Assembly: GCA_021018995.1 (NCBI GenBank)
Contig: CM037593.1
Span: 13,420,088 to 13,484,087, forward strand
Length of the DNA stretch: 64,000 nt
Direction: 5' to 3'
From: Chloranthus sessilifolius
Lineage: Eukaryota > Streptophyta > Magnoliopsida > Chloranthales > Chloranthaceae
Shown: one piece after another, positions 55,590 to 64,000 of the stretch
How the letters are laid out: every line of letters starts with the position of its first letter
Position numbering within the stretch: position 1 is the first letter of the stretch
Notes under the pieces: model-generated
Told to the model about the DNA's origin: nothing
Database searches by the model: none
Seen by the model: only the letters and a program-made list of their open reading frames with translations
Translations under genes and position numbers: made by a program

Positions 55590-56930
55590 AAGAGATAAAT
55601 TCAAATAAAAAAATAATATAACATATTACTAGGCTTGAAACTGGCTCGATCTCAACTCGAACTTGATGAAGTCGATCACGAGCTGCCTAGTTTTAGGCTC
55701 GAATATAAAAAAGCTCAACTTGAACTCGGCTCGATTTAATATTGAAGAGCCGGACCTCAAGCTGACCCTGCCTCGGCTCATTGAGTTGCCCATTGGCGAA
55801 TCTGAACTTGGTTACTATGGTAAGAAGAGAATACTAAAAGGCCCTAATAATACACAAATTTGCCTAAACCATAATAAAAAGTGACAAAATAAAAGAATGA
55901 TAAGAAGATCTTACAAGGACTGCTTAAATGGGTTCAAGCTGGTCAAGTAGGCACAACGGTTCTGCCCGATGCCGATCGTTTCCAGGTGTCTGAGAGCACA
56001 GTTTCTCGCACGATGAAGATGGCCGCCGCAGCGATAGTGAAAAGATGATTTGAGGAGGGTCTTCTTTAAGGGAAGGAAGGGGAAGAGTAGAGGAGATGAG
56101 AATGATAGGAGAGAGAGAGGGAGAAGATTACACTAATAAACAAGTTTTGAATGGAAATTAGTGTTATTTTGAGAGTCAAAGTAGATTGCGATTGCTACTT
56201 TAACGTTTGTATTCTTTTCCACAAGAACAATAAAGCAACGGGAGAAGTCAAGAATCCAACAACTCATTAAAAAAATAAACAGAGAGAAGAAGATAGGAAT
56301 CCACAGTAGGTCAACGGAGGAGAACCAGTTGTTTCCTAGCTCCACCCGGCATACATTGACCGCATTTGAATCTTACTACGGTCATTTATTACAATCACAA
56401 CAAGTACTCAAAAAGATGACTATTACCCTTCCCTGGATGGGTGCATCCAATAGAAGATGTAGAAGGGGTGGTTTTAGGAAGATGGAGGAGGTGGTGGTAG
56501 GGTATGGATTTATAGGGAAGGGGCTAAAGCTTTGAATCCTCATTTCGAGTTAAATGTCGGAAGTGGAGGCATTAAAGTTTGGGTAGTTGGCAAGTGAAAA
56601 AATTGAATGCAATGCGTGTCTGCTTCTTCTAAAAATTAAATGGTTCCGAATTCCAATGTAACCGACAAGACAGGTCACTGGAATTACCTACACTCTAGGA
56701 TTGTACTTGCAATTCTAGAGAATAGCACTCCGTTTGAACAGATCTCTGAGACATTGAATCGTAATCACCACGATTCTAAATACAACAATAAGGATTGATC
56801 GTTAATCCATACGCTCAAAAGTGATTATAATCCCAAAAGAGAGGTTCTTACGATTGAACATGTTTTGACACACTTTAGATCATAGGGTGCCCTCTAACAA
56901 AATTTTCTAATAGTGTACATATGTTACAGG
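55590..56930. other. Mostly unassigned; one GC-rich exon-like patch
   Basis: 55620-55830 is rich in GGCTCGA/TCGAGC repeats, probably a MITE. 55923-56048 is GC-richer and open on the plus strand (ADRFQVSESTVSRTMKMAAA), faintly like a helix-turn-helix segment, but it is too short to assign and is surrounded by AT-rich DNA. 56329-56535 is open but unrecognised. Nothing else is supported. Confidence 0.35.
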
Positions 56931-57020
56931 GGTTTACTACGGATGAGTCGGTAGCGCGATAGGTCCATGAGAAACTCAATTATGATAAAGGGGAGTTGAT
57001 GTGCCTCCCGTAGAAATATG

Positions 57021-57998
57021 TCATCCAGGGGTGCCAACTGGCCTTGAGGAAGTGTAGCTACTATCTCTCCTATTCAAATAAAGAGTTAGTTGCCCAATTT
57101 GAGCTTCTAATTGTGAAATGGATTGCCTGAGAGCGTGAAGTAACTGTGTTTGTATTCTACCATGCTGCAGCCAACTTTCAGCTATCTGCGACAAGGCTTC
57201 CTCTGCAATAGTATGGTATTGGGCTTCTGTGGGATAAAAATAAACAGTAGGATACTGAGGAGCTGCTTGAGTTGGGCCATGGTCAGGACCACGAGCCTCT
57301 CCTTGTAGAGATGTTGGGTGTGATTTTATACCCAACAAGAACTGAAACTTTGTTTTCCAAAACTTCAGCTTTGGGAAATAATTCATCATAAGCTTTAATT
57401 TATCTAATCCTCCTCGGCTAGGAGCGCTATTCCTTGAAATTTCTGAATCAATTCCACACAATGCATGGTGTTGCACCGGTTCTTTGCTAAGAGTCTCAAA
57501 GAGTTCCCGAGCATCCTTTGCGGTCAATGCATGGACCATTCCTCCACAGGCAACATCAACCATGTGTCGGGTTCTCTCATTAAGGCCTTCATAGAGAGTG
57601 AGTACTATTTGCCAGCTCGTGACCCCGTGGTCAGGACACTGGTGCAGAAGGTCGTTAAGGCGATTTCAGCCCTCTTGAAGAGATTCATCCGGAAATTGGT
57701 GGAACTGCTTCGCCTCATCTTTAAGGGAATATGAAAATAACCTCAAGCTAGTGGACGCTTCCGTTAAATTCTTGATTCGAACAATGGTGCACACTTCTAC
57801 AAACTTATTTAAATGCAAATAGGGGTCTTCATCCATTCGCCTGTGAAAGATAAGAAGTACTTGAAGCACATTGAGCGTAATTTCAAAAGTCCTATTACCG
57901 GCTATAGGGGGTAATTGAATACATGAAGGAGGTGTAAGAGGTGTTAATGTGTAGTATTCCCCCAACGTTTTAGCCATAAACTGGTCTTTTCCTGCCAT
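57021..57998 (-). pseudogene. Athila-type gag remnant
   Basis: It starts near 57998. The capsid signature DEDPYLHLNKFVEVCTIVRI, followed by LRLFSYSLKDEAKQF, is that of the retrotransposon gag domain in Athila/Tat elements. A glutamine-rich, partly coiled C-terminal part follows (LLHALRQSISQLEAQIGQL). It is broken and no longer a full gag. Confidence 0.75.
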
Positions 57999-58050
57999 AG
58001 TGAATGATATTAAGAATGGGCAGGGCGACTAAAGCGTTTTATATTTTTAT

Positions 58051-60645
58051 TGTAATAGCCCGAAAAATCACGCTAAACTATGACCTTGGGATCCGTGCCC
58101 GATTGGTCACAAGTTGGACCAATCAGGAGATCATGAGTTAGCATAGAATGTGATGAACGGACGAGATGTGATAGTTTGAGTGATTATGTAGTGTGTGATG
58201 TAAATGAGAAGTCACTTACACCTACTGCGGTGTATGTGCTCAACACACAAAGAGGGAGATAGATAAAAGGGTTTAATAACCCTAGATGTGTATTTTGGTT
58301 GTTGAAGGAGAGTAAAGAAGAGAGAGAAAGAGAGAGAAGTAAGAGAGGAGTTATTGCAACTAATTGGAGGGGGGATTCAAGAGATAAAAGCCGGATTCAA
58401 CGCGATTTGGATCTGTTAGAGCTAAAGCTGGAAACCCTAGCCTTCCAACTAATTGATTGAAATCAACTTGAGATCTATTCAAGGTAAAATTTTTGTAAAT
58501 AAAATGCATAGATTATAGGGGTTAAGTTGTGATTGAATGTGGGTTAAATCATAGGATAATGGCTTAGAAAAAATAGAGGAAAAAGTATGGAAGAAGATTG
58601 GGAAGAACAGCTCGAAAGGGGCTGAATCTGACAATTTCGATTAATCGAAATTGGGTTTCGATTAATCGAAATTGGCCAGGAAGTTGAAAGGTCAGAGGAC
58701 CCCGATTTCGATTAATCGAATTTGATTTCGATTAATCGACTTTGGATTTCGATTAATTGATTTGGGGATCGATTAATCGACTGAGAACCTCCAGTGGACC
58801 CCAGGGGTTGGAGGAAATGACTTAAGGAAAAATCGACTAATCGAAATGGGATTTCGATTAATCGATTTTAGTTTTCGATTAATCGATTTGGGATCGATTA
58901 ATCAACTTGTGAAACTCATCGTTGACCGAGGGTCGACTTTGCGAAAAGAAGAATTTCGATTAATCGAAATTGGATTCGATTAATTGAATGAAAACTCGAC
59001 TGTTCGAACTGAGGATCGACTTTGCGAAAAGGAGAATTTCGATTAATCGAAATTGGATTCGATTAATCGAATGAAAACTCGACTGTTCGAACTGAGAATC
59101 AACTTTGCGAAAAGGAGAATTTCGATTAATCGAAATTACTTCGATTAATCGATATTGACCTTCGATTAATCGATTTTGGAAATCGATTAATTGAATCAGA
59201 TTCGATTAATCGATTTTGGAATTCGATTAATCGGCTGAGATAGATTATGTTGACTTTTGGGTTTGACTTTAAGATTCTTGGAGGGTCTTATACCTTCTTT
59301 ATTGCATCCTTTGTGATGTGTTTCACCCGTTATGTGGTACCATAGGTGGTACGTGTGGACTAGTGCACAAGGAGCCACGTGGGACCTTGATGCATTGATC
59401 AAATGAAGACTTGAGGTAGGGAACACCTTGAACATGTACCTTATTTTACATGAGCATGTATGTAGTGATATAGAATTCAATTCAAATGTTTATTTCTTAA
59501 GAATTTGTGAAAAGTGTGTGTGTGTGACATCCATAAGAGTAATCATAAGGAGCCATCCCCAGGGATGTATCCAAGGATTGAATCATGTTTGATAGGGCCT
59601 AACTGATATAAGATAGCACATTTACACGGTGAATAACTATATGTAAGGCACCGATATTTTTGTTATTTGAGGTTTGATAGGGTACCCCACCGACGTGGCG
59701 GGATATCCACGTCGACACGGCAGGATATCCGTGATCGTCTGGCGGCAAAGTAGGCCGGTCGGAGGCTTATCCAGTACATAGTAAGCACACCCAGGGTGTT
59801 GATTGAGACAAGTGAAACTCCTCGCCACCAATCCCGTGAAAGGGGCTTGGTACTATTTGTATTCCTGTGAATATCTTAAAACCGCTTATAGATGACGATG
59901 AAGGGTATCTCATCGGGGCTCGATGCTATATTGCTCGGGGATTACTTAAGTTGAAAGTTTAAGTTTTGCTTTAGGCCTTTTCAGCATCATTCATGAGTAA
60001 ATGAAAATATAAGTAATCAACAGTAAAACGAAATGCTTTTTAATTGTTTCATTAACAACTGCATAGATACTTCATGCATGGCATATCATGGAATATATGT
60101 GAGTTATAATTTATATGTTCAACCGTGTTTGTTCTCTATTGAGCTAGGATGTAGCTCACCCTATAGACTATACGTCGCAGGTCCACTACTAGCAGCTGCC
60201 GAGGCTTCAGGAGACGCTGATCCCGGCGAGTCGGACCTTGCGGCCGGTGAAGAGTTGGAGCCACCTCTAGAGGACTTCTTCTAGAGGACTCCGTTGTGCC
60301 ACTTTGAGGGATTTTGGAGAGAGTTTTTGTACGGCTTGGTATGTCAAGCCTTGATTCTGTTTAAACCATGTATATATATATATAGATGGGATTATTCTTT
60401 TGGGGCGAACCATCCGTGATGATTGCTATCATCGATGGTTCGGATCGGTTCTCCATTCATGTAGAGGCATGAGGGTAGAACTGTCTTTTGGAGAGTTAAT
60501 TAATATAGATTCAAATTCTGCAATTTCGTTTATTATTTTATTGCAATGCTTGATATACCAGTGTTCCGTGCTTAGCTAAGGGGCACGGTCAAGATGATCG
60601 TGCTGATGGCACGGGTTTCGGGGTGCCGAAATCCGGGCTGTCACA
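58051..60645 (+). mobile_element. Solo LTR, 2.6 kb, gypsy TGTNANAGCCC family, TSD TTTAT
   Basis: Starts TGTAATAGCCCGAAAAATC and ends AATCCGGGCTGTCACA, with TTTAT on both sides (58046-58050 and 60646-60650). It matches the layout of the chromovirus LTR at 38894-41597, including GAGCTAGGATGTAGCTCACC near 60141. The perfect duplication suggests a fairly recent insertion into the Athila-like element. A small open frame at its end (60033-60284) is incidental. Confidence 0.9.
58630..59240. repeat. Cluster of TTCGATTAATCGAA palindromes in the solo LTR
   Basis: More than twenty CGATTAATCG motifs in about 600 bp, many as full 14-bp palindromes. It includes an approximately 93-bp tandem duplication (58944-59130, with AACTCGACTGTTCGAACTGA repeated). 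Confidence 0.9.
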
Positions 60646-60930
60646 TTTATACTTTTAATCATATATGATTTTTATTTTAGAAAACAGGGAGAGAAATAAA
60701 TCTAAGCCTCTAACTTCTTTGATCAGGGAAAGTGTGAAACTTTGATTCGCTGCTCCGAATAAATCTGCAAAAGATTAAGAAGTGATAAAAGAAAAGAAAC
60801 TATAAATAAAATTTAAAAAGAGAAAGATAAATGTTAGTTTCAGAAAAAAAGAAAATACTAAAGAAATATAAATAGTAGGAAATTGCTGCTTCCCCAGCAG
60901 CGGCGCTAAAAACTTGTTCGCAACTTCTAT
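60646..60930 (-). promoter_or_regulatory. Leader and primer-site region of the Athila-like element
   Basis: On the minus strand, CAAGTTTTTAGCGCCGCTGC then TGGGGAAGCAGC (60915 down to 60884) is the conserved start of the internal region in Athila/Ogre/Tat elements. AT-rich leader follows. Confidence 0.75.
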
Positions 60931-62265
60931 GTGTATATCTAATTCAGCCTTAACCTATTGCAAGCACACAATGAAAATTATAGCATAGTGATAAAATTGT
61001 TCTCACGAGGAAGTTTGAATCTATGCTATTTATATTTCTTTTCTCTTCTCTTCTTTTCCTAACTTTTACTTATCTTTAAAGGTTGCAAAATATGAATTAA
61101 AGAATGGTTGTTTAAACTAATTTTAAAAATTAAATTTAAATCCTCCTCCTTCCAGATTATGGTTGTCAATCACAATCTTTCAGTTTCCGGATGCTTACAA
61201 ATTTAAAATACCGTTATACTATATCTTAGTCCTCTAGAGTTTGAGTGTCAATCAAAAACTAGTTTTCCTCAATATAGATCTATACTAAGCTGCAACTTCC
61301 CTAAAATTTGGGCGTCAATCAAACTCAAGAAAATTGAAGATGGAAAATAAAAATTGTTACACTAATTTACAAATTCTCAATCTGAGTCGTCAATTCAAAT
61401 AAAAAATTTCAAGATGTTTACAAAGCAAGAAATATGCAATAAAATAAAACTAAACTAGAAAGCAAAGTAGAACCATCCAAAGGGTTGATCTTTCATGAGA
61501 GTCTTCAGCCTTGGTTGTCAGGCAAAACCTCAGAGAACCGTGGATAATTTTACTTGATAAACCTAACTACTTTGATCGGAAGAAAACTCAACCTCAGTTG
61601 TTAATTGATGCTGAGAATTTCTTCGATAAAGATAATCCTATGCCGAGCCCTCTTATTTATAGATCATAAGGGGTCGATTTATTAAACTTTAAATTCTAAT
61701 AAAAGAAACTACTAAAAATAAAAGTATCCTAATATAACTCTAACTTCTAATCATATTTTTTCTCGCTTTCAATGGTTGATGCGCTTTTGGATTATTCTTT
61801 TTTTAGCAGCAGTAGAGATCTTTTAGGAGTCTTTCTTCTCAATCTTCTTAGATCCGTGAATTGCCAAACTTCTAATTTGAATAGGCTTCTAATTTTGTGC
61901 ATGACGGTGTTGCTCTCACGTGATCAGCAGCACAAGAATCTTTCAATCTGTAAAATCGTAAAGTACGATTTTATCTTTTCACCTCATTCCTTCAGGAACG
62001 ATTTTTTAATACGAACGATTGCTTTTCTTCTTTGTATCGCACTCTGTCTGAAGTATCATTTGAAGAATCGTAAAGTACAATTTCTTTTCATCTTGTCTCT
62101 TCTTCAGTTATGTGCAATTGTGAAGTACGATTTCTGGACTTCTAAGTGTGATTTGCATTATCTTTATGCTTGATAGTTTTTCTTACTGCTTTATGAGTTC
62201 ATTTTGACGAAGATTACCACTTTGACTCTATTCTACTGTTTATTCTTAATATCTTCATATCATCA
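60930..62265 (-). repeat. Probable 5' LTR of the Athila-like element
   Basis: Bounded on the inside by the primer-site region and on the outside by a TGATGATATGAAG start read on the minus strand. Boundaries are approximate, as the other LTR is not in the window. Confidence 0.5.
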
Positions 62266-62369
62266 ACTCGTTAGTAGCAAATTGGGGTCTAGCATCACTA
62301 AATAAAGGGTGATAAAATGGTAAATTATATAACCAATCAGTTTTTCCTTTGTAGGAGGTTGAATTGGGC

Positions 62370-62620
62370 CTAGGGCTATGGTTGGGGCTTGGTCTGGGGC
62401 TTGGGATGGGGCTTGGGCTTAGGCTGGGGCTTGGACTTGGGCTTCGGCTGGGGTTGTGGGTGGGGTTGGGAATGAGGCTGTGATTTGGGCTTAGGCTTGG
62501 GCTGGGGCTTGGGCTTGGTCTTGGGCATGGGTTGGGGCTTGGGCTAGGGCTTGGGCTTGGATTGGGGCTGTGGGTGGGATTGTGATTGTGGCTGTGTGTG
62601 GGGTTGGGCTTGGGTTCGGG
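62370..62620. repeat. G-rich minisatellite (GGGCTT/GGGGCT type)
   Basis: About 40 runs of three or four G separated by CTT, CT, TT or AT. Strongly strand-asymmetric, with high G-quadruplex potential. The proline/serine-rich frame on the other strand is a by-product. Confidence 0.9.
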
Positions 62621-62749
62621 CGTAGGCAGAACTATGGCATTGGGAAACATATGTCTGATTATCCCCAGTCAGGCTCAACAGACTTTTTGCCACACTGCGG
62701 GCATGCAATATGATAAAAATATCATGCCATTTTAAAAAAATAATTAACA

Positions 62750-62880
62750 TGTATAAGCGTTTGCGCTTCATATCCGAAGCGTCGACGCTTCATAAAGAAA
62801 CATCGTCTTCTCCTATAGAAGCGTTAGTGCTAGATATGGAGGAGTCGACATTAGATTTCCGCAAGCTCAAACATAGTTTA
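62750..62880. repeat. Fragment of the CG-core MITE family
   Basis: GAAGCGTCGACGCTTC at about 62777 and neighbouring AGCGTTTGCGCTTC match the core of the element at 49612. Confidence 0.5.
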
Positions 62881-62884
62881 GAAG

Positions 62885-63330
62885 CATGCCTCGGATAGAC
62901 ATGGTTGTTGATTCCGGAAGAGGGCAAATTGATCCTTAATATAGCCCTGATCCTTACAGATAAGGGCGTTCTGACCCTTCAGTTTATGGTTATTCTTTTT
63001 TAGTTGAAGAACCTTTACCTTTAATTGTTGGTTCTCCTCTTTGAGCTGAAGAACCTTTACATGAAGGTCGTCGAAGGCTTTGCTCCACTCTTTTATTGAC
63101 CTCTCATTACATGGAGGTCGTCATAGGCTTTGCTCCACTCTTTATTGACCTCTCACAGTCTGCAATTCTTGACTCGACAGACTGCTTCTATTTTTCATCA
63201 ATATGCAGTTCGTGGATTTACGGGATTTGAGTTCTTCTTCCTCCACTGCTTCTTCTTCTTCTTCCTCCTCAGCCTCTTCCTCGTTTGACGAGCTAATAAC
63301 GTCAATGTCCATTTTCTTCCTTCGCACAGT
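62885..63330 (-). pseudogene. Remnant coding for a coiled coil and an acidic stretch
   Basis: On the minus strand, part reads MDIDVISSSNEEEAEEEEEE and another part reads VKVLQLKEENQQLKVKVLQL, a leucine-zipper-like heptad pattern. A block with KEWSKAFDDLHVK is duplicated. It sits between MITE sequence on both sides. I do not recognise the source protein; it may be a captured host fragment. Confidence 0.4.
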
Positions 63331-63354
63331 AATGAGAGAGACCGATTGTCCTTC

Positions 63355-64000
63355 ACCCAATTGATATGGGCACAACACGTAACTCTTTTTTTGTGAAGTG
63401 ATGGTGACATTGAGACTACATTACTAACTAGAGTTATACTTTTAAAATATTTGAAAAGTTAAATACCCTTCAACCCGTTATTCTTGACTCTTTTAGAAGT
63501 TTCTTTCTTGTCTCTCTTGTTTCTCTTTTTTGGACTTAATTTTTCAAGTATATCTTACTAAAAAATTATGAGCGTCCGGTAGCGAAGCGTTAACACCTTG
63601 ATAAAAAAATCTAGGCGTATCGGCGCTTCGATAAAATTTTTATTTTATTTTTATTTTTATCGAAACATCGACACACAGAAAATTAGGCGCCATCGCTTTG
63701 ATAACAAGGTGTCGGCGCTCCGATATAAATAAATAAAATTTAGAAATTGACGCCTCTAAAACAAAAGCGCCCTAAAGCAGCGTCGATGTGTTAAGTGGCG
63801 CTGGGTGTCGAGCTTATACGCCAGGTGCCAAGGCATCGTATTAGGGGTCTTAGATGCATAGTTTTGAGTGCTTAAACATCGCAGGGTCGCTCTTGACAGC
63901 GTCGGTCCGTGCGGCACCTAACGCATTTCACTAAGTCGACTTACTTTTGATACCAAGCATCACGGGGAGTCCTTCGCTTTCAAAGCCGTCACGGTGCCGC
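63355..64000. mobile_element. Third CG-core MITE, running off the window
   Basis: CAATTGATATGGGCACAAC through ACTAGAGTTATACTTTTAAA matches the left arm at 49630-49735 closely. The core with AGCGAAGCGTTAACACC and CGGCGCTTCGATA follows. The last 200 bp are degraded and the right arm is outside the window. Confidence 0.75.

Larger units (their letters stand above)
56930..62265 (-). mobile_element. Athila-like Ty3/gypsy element, minus strand, split by a solo LTR
   Basis: In minus-strand order: a probable 5' LTR (62265 to about 60930), a primer-site region with the Athila/Tat-type text AGTTTTTAGCGCCGCTGC, a short leader, then gag-like sequence (57998-57021). A solo LTR of another gypsy family (58051-60645) lies in the leader. 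No pol is seen in the window on this strand beyond gag, so the element appears truncated to the left. The coding part looks broken, with a few breaks. Confidence 0.75.

Noticed and set aside
55923-56048. Possible helix-turn-helix transposase fragment
   Set aside because: It is only about 41 codons with a faint resemblance, so it is mentioned in the gap entry and not called as a gene.
60033-60284. 83-codon frame at the end of the solo LTR
   Set aside because: It lies inside the LTR and ends just before the LTR terminus, with no relation to known proteins.
62255-62650. Proline/serine-rich 131-codon frame
   Set aside because: It is the antisense reading of the G-rich minisatellite.

Overview
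This is nuclear DNA from a flowering plant. The evidence is one complete CC-NB-LRR resistance gene, plant-type transposons of nearly every class, LTR elements with plant primer sites, and long TA and GA microsatellites in an AT-rich background. The species cannot be fixed from the sequence; a woody, non-grass lineage is only a guess. I see no bacterial genes, rRNA, CRISPR array or functional tRNA gene.

Only one gene looks intact: an intron-free NB-LRR receptor of the RPS2/RPS5 type on the minus strand (46103-48949). Almost everything else is layered mobile DNA. From left to right: a CpG-rich minisatellite (204-913); a strong imperfect hairpin (1303-1434); a minus-strand gag-only Ty1/copia-like element with both LTRs, a perfect 5-bp target duplication and an initiator-Met primer site (3609-7836); a solo LTR nested in a Mutator-like MITE (8181-10156); a tRNA-derived SINE split by a CACTA MITE (10226-10562); a Helitron (10590-12610); then a 4-kb composite block of Mutator-like elements, CACTA MITEs and a solo LTR (13.15-17.2 kb). 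Inverted-repeat MITEs and a minus-strand Helitron (21429-23568) follow.

The most striking object is a 6.48-kb non-autonomous CACTA transposon (23605-30086) with matching ends, GAGACGG subterminal repeats and a perfect GTT target duplication. It carries an exon-like piece that joins in one frame a fragment of a P58IPK/DNAJC3-like co-chaperone and a fragment of an RHD3-like ER-shaping GTPase, and separately a PPR-like fragment. This looks like transduplication and exon shuffling.

Beyond an unassigned AT-rich stretch lies a 5'-truncated Ty3/gypsy chromovirus (33097-41597) with an extra ORF between pol and a 2.7-kb 3' LTR, interrupted by a solo LTR. Next comes a large inverted-repeat (foldback-like) structure (41.6-45.9 kb) whose interior is a diverged copy of the 13-17 kb block. 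The resistance gene follows directly, with a SINE just past its stop codon. The right third holds long-TIR MITEs bounded by TA microsatellites, an inverted copy of the 18.4-19.5 kb segment broken by a 2.5-kb Mutator-like element (52478-54970), a minus-strand Athila-like element (about 56.9-62.3 kb) split by a solo LTR, and a G-rich minisatellite.

A theme running through the window is that several different LTR families each carry clusters of a short perfect palindrome, with a different palindrome in each family: TCAATCGATTGA, TTGATCGATCAA, TTCGATTAATCGAA. Another theme is that 9-bp (Mutator), 3-bp (CACTA), 5-bp (LTR) and A/T (Helitron) insertion signatures can be read directly, which gives a relative order for many insertions.
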